DNA from: Phytophthora quininea
Taxonomy: Eukaryota > Oomycota > Peronosporomycetes > Peronosporales > Peronosporaceae
DNA length: 64,000 nucleotides
Direction of reading: 5' to 3'
Assembly: GCA_011947345.1 (NCBI GenBank)
Contig: JAAVTG010000375.1
Location: forward strand, 62,001 to 126,000
Made by a program: the position numbers and the translations under genes. This document shows, one piece after another, positions 45,990 to 58,086 of this stretch (within the stretch, counting starts at the first letter, position 1; every line of letters begins with the position of its first letter). A model generated the notes under the pieces. The model was not told the DNA's origin, ran no database searches, and worked only from the letters and a program-made list of their open reading frames with translations.

Positions 45990-48538
45990 CTCGAGTTTGT
46001 TAAGGGTAACAAGGCCGATAGGACTTTAGCGTTTGTGTTTGTTTGTTGCTTTGATCTGTACAACGCGTTTGACTAACCAACTTGCCACCAAATAAATGTA
46101 ATCAGGTTCCGTGCAGCTAGAAAGGATTAGGCTGCAACTTCGAAGCGGTTAAAACCACGGAGGCCACATATGCCAGTTGCCCACTAATACTACACCACGC
46201 GTCGTCTTAAACCCCACAATGCACTGCAGAGGTTGGAATGTGGCGTTCATAGTTCATTGGCCCGCCACCCCTAGGTTTTTGTTATCAAATTGGAAAGTAA
46301 GGAGGAGTTTGCTGCGACGGTGGTCGTGGACCTTGAACTTATGTGTTTCAAATAGGCGGACTGGTTGATATTGAAGCTAACCGACTCCTGCGACGTTTGA
46401 TGGATAAAAACTCAAATCCTGCGAAACATAATTTTAGCGCCACAAATGTAGCAAACTGTTTTTAATAGGATCTGATTTACCCCAGCAGTAACACGCTTTG
46501 TTCCGAGACTCGAATCCATCAGAAATAACTGGATTTACGTGACAAAACAGCATGCTTTATCCGTAAAACTGCTTTGTATCAACGTCAGCTTTGATTTTTG
46601 CTACGACAGAGATTTGTGCGAATACGATAATCATCCGTTTGGACATATATTTTGCAGCTGTTATCTAATACCGAGTGGATCATTCAGCCCTTTCTCCTTC
46701 TTTACAGGACGAGCCCCCCTCCCCGGAAGCTGGTGCGCCCGCACTCTCGTTACACCGGCAGCGGACAGCGCAGCAGCAAACAACAACAGGGTGGTAGGCC
46801 TGCTGTCGCGATATTTGCTCAAAATTCATGATATACCTATAAAATCGTGTGTGTGTGGGGGTAGGTATCATCGAAATAGACGAGCCTTCAATAAAAGTAC
46901 AACCAACTATTCCGACTGTGGGCGTTTCGGTGGCGTGGATCGGTCGAAAGAATTTTTCTGCAGTCCATACGCCAGCTGCCGTTGATCACCAAAGCGTTTC
47001 TCGCTCATATCGTATTTAATTCAACGTTATGGAATCAGTCGGGGCTTCATAACCGCGTCTGTATATCGTCCGGCGTGCATCCTCTCGTGATATTTGCTAT
47101 CATTTTTTACAAGAAAAGTCGAACCGCAAGAGTTTACAAAACAATACTGCAATACAACAGAAATGATTGCAGACTTTTTACTACGTCATCAAGCAAGACA
47201 TTTAGCCATTTACGGAATGCATTTTGCACACAAATACTACAAGCCAAACACGTAAAAGCTACCATAAACTTTAAATATTGTCAAATCAACGTTAATAAAA
47301 TAATTCAACGTGTACAGTCAAATACTAACAAATCTGATTGAAAAACTGACCATAAATTAAAGTCAACGTGTGTTGAAAATAATTAACTATGAAAAGAAAT
47401 GCTAAAGATTATAGTTCAGAAATGTGTTTTAACTTTCACAATCAAGTTCTTTCGTCCGCGACTCTATCTCCTTTCTTCAAACCCTCTCTCTTCGGATGGC
47501 AATTCAGTGATGCCCCTGTTGTATTGGTCGATTATTCGATTTATTGATGCCAGTGCCATAGGTTTTGCAGGAGGAGGATGAATTGAAGTGTTAGCCTTGA
47601 TATAAACTTGGTTTTCTTCAATCAGCTGATGATATCGAAGAAACAGCCAATAAGTGTATTTCTAAACTTTTTGGTGAAATGGTATTCACTTCTCAAGGCA
47701 TTGACGCCATCATATTGCGCATAACAGCAATCCTGGTGTTTCAAGGGCCTAATGTATTCAGCGTTTAGAATATTTACCTCTCTTACATTGCCTTTCTGTG
47801 TACATTATGTCATGTCACATTTATTACTTAGGCAACAAAAACTAATAGAAAACCAATTATAAATCCCCACTCATGAAGTTTCTGCTCAATATTTGGCACC
47901 CATTTCTTCTAAGCTGGAACCCGGTCATGGTCGAGGTAGCGTAGTATTAATGCTATGGTTTTGAATAAATCCGTGTATAATGCTTCGGTCTATGCAGATA
48001 CCTTTTAATTGTACCAATAGACCTTCAATTCAGTTATTGACTGCCTGCGCGGAGCCGTTGCAGTCACTCAGATAGCCAATACTCTCGCTGAAGACTTGCA
48101 ATTCAATCAAAGACTGTACTGAACCACTAAGTCGAGGTCTTATTGAAAATCAAAGCGATGTCGGAAAGAGATTTGCTCTTTTCGTCAGAGATCTTGCATA
48201 CAGTCGAACACAAAGCAGCATCAGTAGCTACAGGCGGATCTCCTTATCACGCGACTGGGGGTTTTCAGGCAGAGACAACACTGTTTCATCGGGAGACGAG
48301 TTGCCGGAAGCAATGAAGGGCGACAGCGAAGTACGGACACGACGGCGGCGATGCAGGCTCGTTCGCCTCCATCTCCTCGAGCCACAACGTTTGCATGGGC
48401 TTTTCTTGAAAGGTGTGATTGCACAAAAAAATTGCGGGTAAGGCCTTAATAGCCTTTGTCAGCTAGTACGGCCCAATGCGTAGGAAATTCGGCTCTTAGA
48501 GGGCCATCATCACGCAGTTCGCGGTCCGTGTCTTCTTT
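45990..48538. other. AT-rich gene-poor stretch
   Basis: About 2.5 kb with no supported gene, RNA or clear repeat. It contains only short spurious frames, long A/T runs and no recognised transposon ends. Confidence 0.5.
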
Positions 48539-49131
48539 CTACAATGCGAGCTTGTGAAAGTCAGAGTTATGGCGGAAAATCTCCACGTCAGCTTCGCTGC
48601 CGGTAAAGTGCTTCGTGCAGTTAGTCGACAACCCATTCGTCAGCACTGAAACCTCCACTTTATAGCCGTGTAGGTGGTGTTTAGCACTATAATACGTCGA
48701 GCGCTCTTGTATGCGCCCGCAGGCATTTTGGACTGATGGAATGTCACGTCCGCGGCATAGAGAGCGCACGGTTAGTGGTGAACGCTTGACCGCTGAGTAC
48801 AAGCTTCTTCATGGTATATTTCTCACAATTTTGCTCCACAAATATCAAATACAGGAATGGGAGAGCACACCAGTAAACTTGAGGGTCATCTTCTGGAAGG
48901 AAGCCGACTTCACCCGAAAAACAGCAGCCAACATCCCATTTTCCACAGTTCTTCAGAACGCCCAACATCATGAAGAGGACGTCTTTGGGCTGGTACGTAC
49001 ACCTTCTCCCACGACCAATGTTCCTATTGACTACCAAGTGCTCCCGCACTACAGCCCACAGACGCTCAAACTCAAGTGGCGCAAAATTTGTCATGGAGAG
49101 AATGCTGTCCGGATCAGAGTTTAGGAAGGCT
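48539..49131 (-). pseudogene. Second DDE_Tnp_4-like transposase relic
   Basis: The minus-strand frames hold FAPLEFERLWAVVREHLVVN with GRGRRCTYQPKDVLFMMLGV (49094-48744) and SAKHHLHGYKVEVSV (48802-48539). These parallel GRGRKPFVTGKDAFFITLTV and SAKQKLYGFKVECSV of the 45-kb relic, so the two come from the same family. Broken by frame changes and lacking the C-terminal catalytic part. Confidence 0.55.
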
Positions 49132-49465
49132 TGGTAAATGGGTGCTGGAGAATCAACCTCGTTATCAGAGTCATCTTCAGGCAGAAAACGGACGCGATCT
49201 CGCTGGGTCTGACGTATGCTGTTGATCTAGCGGAGCGTCGACACTCCACGAGCAACCATTTGCGGAGTGATGTCTTGAGCCGACGGGGTTCTGGGGTTCC
49301 TCCCCGCCGTGTTTTGAGCGCGAGCCATATGACTTCTCGTCGGCGTGGTGAATTCGGAACTGACAGGCATCGCACAAATCCGCTCGCATATCTCCAAAGG
49401 GCTGAGGCTTGCGCAAAAGACTCGGTAAATGGCGCTATGACGGTCTACTTGGAGTTCCTGGATCT

Positions 49466-49732
49466 TCAATAGTTTACGTAGTCATGAGGAATTGGCAGCA
49501 ATTTCAACCGTCCAAACGAGCTAATTGCCTTTGCGTGGATCAACGTCTGACATAGCCAAAAACTGACGTCAAGGTCTAATGTACGTATCGAAATACTTAT
49601 ATCCCTGTGTAGACGTAAATGCATACTGTTGGGCATCGTGTGCATGAATCGTTTTGCGAAGCTTATTAGATGTTGGCTACATCCGGAGTCTGAAACTCTA
49701 TCGCCACCAGTAAAATATGGTTCATTCATCAT
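49466..49732 (-). pseudogene. Copia-type protease fragment
   Basis: The frame reads GDRVSDSGCSQHLISFAKRF, the DSG(A/C) aspartic protease motif typical of the gag-pol junction of Copia elements. No further retroelement domains or LTRs were recognised nearby, so this is an isolated remnant. Confidence 0.45.
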
Positions 49733-50802
49733 TCCGTCTAGATTAAGTCAACTCTGACTACAGCTAGCTTGTTGCAGTTGTACTGTCCATGTGCTATCTC
49801 CATCGGAAATATGGCCGTGTGTGGTCTGAAGTCAGAAGCCGCCGCTTTTTCCGAGTTGCACGTCAGACCCGACACGAGTGTTGAGACCGTAGCATTGCTC
49901 AGTTGACCATCAGATCGTATGAACTGGCGCCTTCATGCGCTTCTCATCTCCCGTAAAATTGCAGGAAGAGTTGCAATAAACAGATGCTTGATGAGTGACG
50001 CCTGATCTTACAATAATGTCTCGTGAAGCTAGTGCATTCTCCCCGCCTTCTCTTTTGAGAGAAGAAAGAGTGTCATGTCTGAACTACTGATCCTGATACT
50101 TGATCTTGGGCTCATATTGACCGACCCCCAGCTCTGCCATGCGGCGTTTGTTGGTCACGTGCTGAAGGTGAATCAATACCTTGTCCTTTCCACTAGGAAA
50201 AATAGTAAAGATTGCCTTTGTACTTCACTGTTTTGATGCTCTCGTGGATGCTAGCCTTGGTGCTTGAAATGTTGAGATGCACACTGTATGTACTCAATAC
50301 AATACAGTATTTTTGTTATATATTCCTAAATGTTAGTACTTTAAACTTAGTTTGAGGGCACAGAGGAAGTGAGCTCGCCTTCGGACTGGTTAGTTAGCAG
50401 GGAGCTCGCTGTCTTTCCAGATTACAGCTATTATCTGCTGCGTAGTTGTCGTAGCGAACAGTGAATGTAGCCGTCGCTTCCGCGAAATTTGTTGAATAGT
50501 ATTTCATGTAAGTCAAAATTAATTTCGACTGATAATTAGCTAAAAACAACACAATTTGCCAAGAATTCATTGGAGATTGACAACTCGATGCGATCTCTTT
50601 CTTCCTCATGCCAACCAGACTGCAGTAGCTTCACTCCAACAATAAAACTCCTGAAGACTCGCTTCGAGCGAGAAGACTGAGCACTTGGTTGGTGAAGATA
50701 TGACCGTCCGTTGCTTGATTATCGCTATGTTTATCCTAGTCACAGAGCGCTGGGAGTTGAGTCCACGATCATTGTGCGTCGTTTCCATTTTCTGCATCCG
50801 AA
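49733..50802. other. Non-coding stretch upstream of the PI4K gene
   Basis: No gene or clear element seen. It should contain the PI4K promoter; no distinctive motif was identified. Confidence 0.4.
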
Positions 50803-53551
50803 ATGAGTGCGTCCGGACAGGAGTCCTTCGATATCATGAGGTTGCAGATCGAGCTCAAGAGTGAGTCTGGCAGGCATAGTCACGTTGATGTCACTAAAGA
50901 AATTGGACGGAAGATGGAAGGTTTTCTCGTGTTCCGTGGCCGCGTGCGTCGACGACGCTATTGCATCTTGCAAGGGAGCACTGTGCTGGCGTTCAAGAGC
51001 AAGCCTACAGATTCCGCATCCCCAGGAATCCCAAAGAAGCAGGTCATTATTGCCGGAGTGAAAGACGCAGTGGAGCTGGAGAAGACTGTGCGAATTTCCT
51101 TGCTTGGCAGCGGAGCACGTGAAAGCTACGACAATGCGCTGGTGATCAGCTCCCACAAGTCGAAGCTTTATGTCGTCGAAGCTGATACCCGCACCGAAAA
51201 GGAGCGGTGGTTGCACGCAATGTCCATGGTGCATATGGCCTCCGAGGACAGTGAGAGGGATCTCTTCCAGGCGATGCTATCGGTCGATGACTTCGATGCG
51301 AGTGTGGCTGTGGCATTACTACACAAACACCGTACCAACGTCATGGCGACCGAACTGATACTGGATCGACTGGCTGCCTATGCGGAGCAAAACGTCGACG
51401 ACGTAGAGTTTTACATTCCCCAAATTGTTCACTTGATGGTCAACACGGAGCTAGTGGCCACCGACAAACTCGTGAACTTGCTGCTGTCGATGTGTCGTGC
51501 CAAGGCGTACGTGGAACACCTTGGGAACTGCATTCATTTAGCACTGCAGCTCTTTTGGCTGCTCGAAGCGAAGATCGCTGACAATGACCCCAAGACGTAC
51601 AATCTGTGCGCTAAATTGCTGCTGTCCATCGAGGCGAAGGTCGTTAACCAACACTTCGAACTGTCCAGCTCCCAGACGGCAGACGATCTCACGCAACACT
51701 TGATGAGCATCCCTTGTCTGAAGGAGAAGTTGGAGCGAATGAGTATTTACGAAGGAGAATTCCGAGCGAAGCACGAATTGTTACGGCCAGTTCAAGATGC
51801 CGGGCAGGAAGGAGCAAGCTCTGTTTTGCCTTCAGCACCACCAGTGTCACCGATTGCAAATGTGGAGACTACTCCATCTGAAGTACAATCAAAGAAGCTA
51901 CTGCAATGGATGGAAAAGGAGCGCCAGAAGCGATACAAGTACTTTCATCAACAGCGAGACTTTGTGAAGGCTCTCACAGACATTTCCGAGCGGATGCGCG
52001 CTGTCGATCCGCCTCAGAACCGCAAGAAGCTTCTCCCAGACGAACTGAAGGCTCTCGCTGTCCCAGGCATGGCTTATGTGCCGCTCGGGCGAGCGTCTGA
52101 CCCATTCTGCCGTATTACTCGCGTTCTTAGTGAAGAAGGCACCGTGTTTTCAACGCACAGTCGTGCTCCGTGTCTGCTGTGCTTCGAAGTGATTGAAGAC
52201 CAAGTTAACTCAGCTGGACAGCGCGGTATTGCTGCAGGTAAGGCGGAAAGAAAAGGATCTTCTGAATTGTTATCACCGACAGGCCTTGAAGCTGAAGTTG
52301 CCAACCTCATCAAGAAGTTTTCGATCAACGGACAGCTCATCTGTGTCGAAAACCCGTCGGCGGCAGACGGTGAGGAAGACAATGACATCGACCTGGCACC
52401 AGACCGTGACTCGCCGCTTTCTGCGCTTCAAGATTTGGAAAATGCGCTTGACTCGCCCACGTCGGCGATCGCATCGTTGGACGGCTTAGAAGAATCGATG
52501 AGCTCGATAGATTCTTCCGAGATTAGTGGGTCGGGCTCACAACGGCTATCTCTCATGGGAGGCCACTCCAAGACTGCATATGAGCTGGGTCTCTCCAAGT
52601 TGTTGAGCGGGAACGACGCCTTTGGTGAAAGCTGGCAAGTTAAGAAAGAGCGTATTCGCAGTTCGTCGCCGTACGGACACTTGCCCGGATGGAACGTCAT
52701 TTCGCTGGTCAGTACACGGGTCTGACGTCTGCTGGTCCACGTTACTGATGCTTTTTATCGTCATGGTGTAGATCTCCAAGAGCAACGATGATATTCGACA
52801 GGAAGTGTTTGCTATGCAGCTCATCACGACCTTCCAAGGTATTTTCCGGGATAGCGGACTGCTGCTGTGGCTGCGGCCGTACCGCATCGTGTCCACAGGC
52901 CGTACAAGCGGCCTGCTGGAGACCATTACAGATGCGCAGTCACTTGATGCCTTGAAAAAGAGACCGGGATACGTGAGTCTACGCGCTCATTTTGAAAGCA
53001 CCTACGACTCTGGTGACCCGATCAAAAAAGCCCAGCGGAACTTTCTGCACAGCCTCGCAGCGTACTCGGTGGTCAGCTATCTATTGCAGATCAAGGACCG
53101 ACACAACGGGAATATTCTGCTCGATACTGACGGCCACCTCATCCACATTGACTTTGGCTTCATGTTGGGCATCGCTCCAGGAGGCAATTGGAGCTTCGAG
53201 ACTGCGCCGTTCAAGTTGACAAAGGAAATGGTGGCTGTGCTTGGCGGTGTGTCGTCCTCGCTGTTTGGAGAGTTTGTGCAGCTGGTGGCTCTGGGAATGC
53301 TGGCTGCTCAACGTCACGCCGAGAAGATCATTGCCCTTGTGGAAATCATGATGCAAAACTCGACGTTCCCTTGCTTCCAAGGCCGAGAGGTATCTCGCGA
53401 TCTTCAGAAGCTGCGGAACCGGTTTCTACTCCACCAAACCACCGAGAAAACGGTGAAATGTGTCGCCAAGATGATCCGCAGTAGCTACAAAAACAAATGG
53501 ACCAAGCGCTATGACCAATTCCAAAAGATGACGAACGGCATCGTTCCGTAG
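50803..53551 (+). CDS. PH-domain phosphatidylinositol 4-kinase, type III beta-like
   Basis: Exon 1 is 50803-52707, the intron 52708-52771 (GTCAGT..GTAG) and exon 2 52772-53551. An N-terminal PH domain (KMEGFLVFRGRVRRRRYCIL through EKERWLHAMSMV, residues about 40-145) precedes a lipid-kinase accessory helical domain (FQAMLSVDDFDASVAVALLH; DDVEFYIPQIVHLMV) and, after a variable region, the catalytic domain with SKSNDDIRQEVFAMQL, the catalytic loop KDRHNGNILLD and the metal motif HIDFGFML. The C-terminus (SSYKNKWTKRYDQFQKMTNG) fits PI4K-beta. It makes PI4P, probably at the Golgi. PI4K-beta of animals lacks a PH domain, so the N-terminal PH here is notable. The gene reads cleanly in frame. Confidence 0.92.
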
Positions 53552-53615
53552 ACCCTGTCGCTTAGCTTAGTCAATTACTTGTCTTCAAAAATTGTTTTCT
53601 CGATGCCAGTTTGGT

Positions 53616-54991
53616 TCACGTTCGCATTCTCTTTGGTGCGCTCTCGGTTGGGTCGTAGTCAAACTGTGAGAGACTCAGATCTTCCATGTTGAACTGGGGG
53701 TTTGCTTGGGCTCGAATTGTCACTGGAGGTTCCGCTTTCACAATTGCCGCCAGTGGGTTGCTCGACGGCATCATACGTGTAGGAGGAGGCGCATTAGACG
53801 TGTATCCCCAGCGCTGTGTGTTCGTCGAGCTCACACAAGTTGACGCTGCAGATGCGGAAGAATGAGTCAAGTCACTTGTCACTGATGCTGTTTGTGTCAC
53901 TGGGCCCCGAGAGTTTACTGCCGAGACAGCTTGTGCGGGATGCTGTTGGACTGCAGAATTCCCACTAGCTGGAACCGGGTTACGCAGCACTTGCGGCGGC
54001 TTCCAGCGCTCTTGTGGCTGTTGCTGCTGTATCTGTTGCTGCGGCTGTGGTGGGCGTTGTTGCGGCTGCACCGCCCGCTGCTGTGGGCTTGGATGCTGCT
54101 GATGTTGCTGCACAGGTCGGTGGGTCTGTTGTTGCTGCTGTTGAATTTGCGGTGGGCTCTGTCGTTGCGGCTGAGGCTGCGCTTGTTGTTGGTTCTGTCC
54201 ACCTTGTTGGACTGCTTGCTGTTGATTACAAGCAGCAGGTCTCGCTGCTCCATTCGTTGCTTGCTGCGGCTGTGGCGGTCGTTGTTGTTGCACTGGCAGC
54301 ATCACCCCAGGGGCAGCCGCCAACGGAGCCATGGGTTTATTGGCATTTACGTCCTTGATGTGCTCTCTGTCGTAGCACGAGTTGCCCAGATACTCTCCAA
54401 AGAGTCTGAGCGCTCGTTTCCTGGCGTCCGAGATGCTGGCCTTTTGGCCTGCTCCAGCGCCGCGCCCAGGTCTCTCTGACCATCAGACGTGCCGAAGCCC
54501 ACGTCCTCATGGGTCGTGCCGTCCTTGAGCTCGATCCGCACCAGCGCACTGTAGGCCAGACTCCACCGCTCCCCCTCTTCTCCCTCTGCAATAATAAATA
54601 CATATATAAAATAAGTAAAAGCCTCAATAAAATCTTCCCAATCAATATAACGCACAAACTCCTCCTTGCACTCGACGATGTGGCAGGACCAGCCGTTGAA
54701 GCCGAACGCGCGGTTGGCCAGCTCGATGGCCTTGCAGCTCTCGATGTACGTGAGCTTGCGGCCGCCCGGCCCTGGTCGTCTGGACAGACTGTCCTTGCCC
54801 AGCTTCTGTCGCAGGAAGCCGTCCACGCTCTTCTGGTCGTCGAAGGCCATGCGGCCGAAGCGCGCACCGCTTCCGTGCGGTGCCAAAAGCGTGCTGGCCA
54901 GCTGCTGTGCCACGAGCGTCGCCACCGTGAGCTGGTTGTCGCTGAAGGCTGCCGAAGCCTCCGCCTTGAGCTCGTCGACCGACCGCTTCAT
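53616..54991 (-). CDS. RAD52: RAD52 recombination protein with Gln-rich tail
   Basis: The start at 54991 (MKRSVDELKAEASAAFSDNQ) leads to the RAD52 single-strand annealing domain: LTYIESCKAIELANRAFGFN, GWSCHIVE, and after a ~70-bp AT-rich intron ending TTGCAG, SLAYSALVRIELKDGTTHED and ALEQAK followed by KASISDARKRALRLFGEYLG. The frame changes at 54442-54445 (TTTT on the plus strand, AAAA in the gene), where one added base joins the parts. The 200-residue tail is Gln/Pro-rich (about 54310-53985) and ends ESAPKRMRT. RAD52 anneals single strands and loads RAD51 in yeast. The N-terminal domain is well conserved; the tail has no recognised RAD51- or RPA-binding motif. Confidence 0.9.
53985..54310 (-). 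repeat. Glutamine-coding CAG/CAA-rich low-complexity tract
   Basis: The RAD52 C-terminal tail is encoded by imperfect CAG/CAA triplets with interspersed CCG/CCA, giving runs such as QQQQQQ and QPQPQ. Such tracts often vary in length between strains. Confidence 0.75.
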
Positions 54992-55162
54992 CTTGCGCTG
55001 CAGAATTTGAATTTGAACGGCAAATGTTGCAGCAAGTCAATAAAGTTGCAGAACATAACAGCGAGTGATGGTCGCGCACTAATTTCCGTATTGTCTAGAT
55101 ACGTAAATAAATGCGCCTCTTTGCCACGTGTGTCGTTGGGCCGCGTGGCCCAAGTCAAATTG

Positions 55163-55170
55163 TCATTCCC
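55163..55170 (+). promoter_or_regulatory. Candidate initiator (Inr-like) site of the Sec61-gamma gene
   Basis: TCATTCCC lies about 50 bp before the start codon and resembles the oomycete initiator YTCANTYY at seven of eight positions. Pattern match only. Confidence 0.35.
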
Positions 55171-55216
55171 CTGATCTCCGTCCAGCCCACACCCGTCGCT
55201 CCTCCTCTCGCTAGCC

Positions 55217-55499
55217 ATGTCGGACGTCAACACGCTCGTGTTCCAGCCGCTGCAGCAGTTCGCCAAGAACTCGGTCCACCTCATCAAGAAGTGCAATAAG
55301 CCCGACCGGAAAGGTAAGCGCTCTCAATCTACCACTACTATACGATCCCCTCATCTAACGGTGTCCCCTGTTGCCTACAGAGTTCGCGCGTATCGCCGGC
55401 GCCACGTCTGTGGGCTTCCTGATGATGGGCTTCATCGGCTTCTTCGTCAAGCTCGTGCACATCCCGATCAACAACATCCTCGTGGGCGGCAGCGCCTAG
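55217..55499 (+). CDS. SEC61G: Sec61 translocon gamma subunit
   Basis: Exons 55217-55313 and 55381-55499 join through a 67-bp intron (GTAAGC..CTACAG, phase 1), giving 71 residues. The N-terminal amphipathic helix ([20 protein letters not shown]) and the single C-terminal membrane helix ([20 protein letters not shown]) followed by PINNILVGG are diagnostic of Sec61-gamma/SecE. It clamps the two halves of the Sec61 protein-conducting channel in the ER membrane. Head-to-head with RAD52 across 225 bp. Confidence 0.97.
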
Positions 55500-55621
55500 T
55501 CCCCAGAGCTGCTCTCTTTCTGGGGGAGTATGATACACTGCTAGTAGTCACTACCCCAGTAACTCAATAGACAGTAGCTTTGCTTATCTATTCCCAGTGT
55601 CTCTCTGTGTAAAGCGTCGCC

Positions 55622-56740
55622 ATGGAGGAGCTGGAGCAAGCCACGCCGGAGCAGGACGCCCGAGCAGCGAGGCTAGAGAGACTCTGCTACGTTAATGGCA
55701 ACCCTATGACGGCCAGAGCCTTCGCGTCGCACCAGAAGATGCGGCAGAAGACGCCCCGAGGCGTCGATGTACGTGTCCAATGATGGCAAGTAGACTAAGC
55801 TTTCTGGTTGATTTGTCTTGCGAGTGTTTGCAGAGCTTCCTGGGACCGGCAGATCGAGATTTCCTCAGCCGCAGCTCCAGAGACGGTTGTCTACCTGCTG
55901 CGCACACCAGTGGGGGACTATTGCCGCTGCAACGTGCGATCGAAATTGAGATGTCAAGTCGCTGCAAGTTGCGCTGGAAAATGGAGACTCACATCTGATC
56001 AAGTGCTGCAACTCGTTTGGAGAGACGCTGCTGCATTTAGCAGTTCTGCATCGACAGCTTGGAGCGGTGCAGTTGCTGCTAAGGTTCGGGGCGTCGCCGC
56101 TGGTGCAGCTTCCGAGAAACAAGAACCTACGAGAGTCCGAGTCGACACTGGAAAGCACAGCCCCTCGCTCAGTCAACTTCCGATACAGCCGCATGCTGGA
56201 GGCTGCAGAAGCAACGCCGATCCATTACGCGTGTGCAGCAGGCCATGTGGATATCCTCAAGCTGCTGCTATCATCTGTTTCATCAGGATGTTGGCGAACG
56301 GGCAGTTTATTGCTGTGGGCGATCACAAGCGGCCAAGTTGCGGTTGTGGAATTCCTCGTGCTGCACAGTCGCCTTGAAGCCGACTGCTTCGACGAAGACG
56401 GCAACAACTCGATGGCGATCGCAGCGCTGGTCTTAGCGACTCCTGAATCCCCGAGAGACTCGCCACACTCAAGGCTATCCTGAAGCTGCTGCTGCGTCGA
56501 GATATTGAAGACGGCGGCGTCGACGTCAACCACAAGAACATGCACGGTCTCACGGCGTTCGATGTGGCCGAGAGACCTCCTGCCAAGCAAGTGCTGCAAC
56601 AACTTGGCGTCAAAACCGCTCGCGTCGTTCCTGTCGAGAAAATTTTGCGCTGGGACCGCGATCGATATCGTGACGAGATCGACTATCTACCTCCGCCAGG
56701 ACTCCGTCGTATCGTGCTCCGAGATCAATCCAGCAGTTAA
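55622..56740 (+). CDS. Ankyrin-repeat protein
   Basis: Exon 1 (55622 to about 55768, MEELEQATPEQDARAARLER) and an intron (GTACGT..TGCAG) lead to a second exon of ankyrin repeats: GETLLHLAVLHRQLGAVQLL, TPIHYACAAGHVDILKLLLS and LLWAITSGQVAVVEFLVLHS. The frame changes at 55956-55957 (AA) and 56449-56452 (CCCC), each mended by one added base; the second joins to LKLLLRRDIEDGGVDVN and a C-terminal tail ending at 56740. No other domain is seen; ankyrin repeats mediate protein binding. The last 54 bases overlap the 3' end of the ankyrin gene on the other strand. Confidence 0.75.
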
Positions 56741-57969
56741 TAGCAGGCTCAGTTCTTTGCGGACACGAACAATCGCTTGGGAGACAACATCGCCTTCGTC
56801 TTCTTCTTCCTCTTTTTCCTGCTTGCCGCCACCAAGTCCCCGCAACTTCTTCGCTTCTTGTTGAGCTGCATAGTCGTCCAGTCGCTTGACGACGTCCATG
56901 TTTTCGGCGATGCGAGCGAACATCATGGGCGTGAGGCCGTAGCAGTCTTCCACGTCAACGCGAGCATGCCGTTCGACGAGCAAATACTCGACCAAGTCCG
57001 AGTAGCCTTTGAAGCACGCAATGTGCATTGACGTCCAGCCCATGGCGTCTTTGCGGTTTACATCCGCGCCACAGTTTTCAACCAGCTGAGCGACAATCTC
57101 CAGATACCCGCGCATGGCAGCCCAATGCAATGGAGTGAAGCCCTCACGGTCCGGCAGTTCAACGTCGGCACCAGCTTTCAGCAGTCGACGGAAAAGAGCT
57201 TTGTTGCCCATGATGATCGCGTTGTGCAGCGGAGCCAGCAGCGAGATATCGTCCTGCTGGTTGACGTCGGCTTTGCGGTCGATCAGGAGTCTTGCAATGG
57301 GCTCGTGCTGCTGCTGAATGGCGATGTTGAGAGGCAACTGACCCGTTTCAAAGTCTCGGGCATTCACATCTACTCGCTGTAGCAAATGCGTGTGAACTTG
57401 AAGGATATCTCCGTCCCAAACGGCTTCCGGTAGAGAGCTGACGACGCAAGGCAGCCACAGGAAATGTCGTCGCAAGATCATCCTAGAGATGGTTTGGCAG
57501 TTCCATCGCATGTGGACGCGCAGTTGATAACCAGGCCGCGACTTGAGTCGGATGCGTTCTCGGATATTGCCCACCGCTTCCTGTCGTCGCTCAAAGTCGT
57601 CCTGCACGTAGCCCAAATGCACCAGATCGATCCGCGGGCCATTTTCCCAGGCTCGACCGATTTGCTTCTGTTGCGTGATTCTCAGTCCGTTATCGTCGTT
57701 ATCTACTGGACGCGGGGGCTTTGGGCGAGCAGGAGGAATCACATACGACGCTGCTCCGTCGGGAATCACTTTTGCTGAAGGTTTAGCTACTTTCGTGGCC
57801 TGTTTCTTGGTATCCGTTGGATTGGCTTCATCGTCGTCATCTTCATCTTCATCTTCATGTTCGTCTCGTCTTCGTCTTCATCTTCATCTTCAACGTCCTC
57901 AACATCTTCTTCCTGGTTGTTTTCGCTTTGGTTGTCGTCTTCAGGATCATCGTCACGGTCTCCAGACAT
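56687..57969 (-). CDS. Second ankyrin-repeat protein with acidic N-terminus
   Basis: The start at 57969 (MSGDRDDDPEDDNQSENNQE) leads into an Asp/Glu-rich stretch whose GAT/GAA repeats cause a frame change near 57880, then the long reading frame from about 57769. Four ankyrin repeats follow: GQLPLNIAIQQQHEPIARLL, LLAPLHNAIIMGNKALFRRL, GFTPLHWAAMRGYLEIVAQL and GWTSMHIACFKGYSDLVEYL, with a partial fifth (YGLTPMMFARIAENMDVVKR). A coiled, acidic C-terminus ends at 56687. Function unknown; convergent with and overlapping the preceding ankyrin gene. Confidence 0.8.
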
Positions 57970-58086
57970 CAACGTTCTAGTGGTTGAGTCCAAGAAAAAA
58001 GTGGTTTCAAGCGTCGATAAACTACGACGACTTTGAAGGTGCAGCTAACAAGACTAATATCCATGCGTTAGTAGACAAGGACGCCC

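Noticed and set aside
45990..50800. CRISPR arrays, tRNA or rRNA genes in the non-coding island
   Set aside because: No regularly spaced direct repeats, cloverleaf-like segments or rRNA-like conserved blocks were seen.
53892..54479. Leu-rich plus-strand frame that looks like membrane segments
   Set aside because: It is the complement of CAG/CAA glutamine codons in RAD52 (CTG/TTG), not a real membrane protein.
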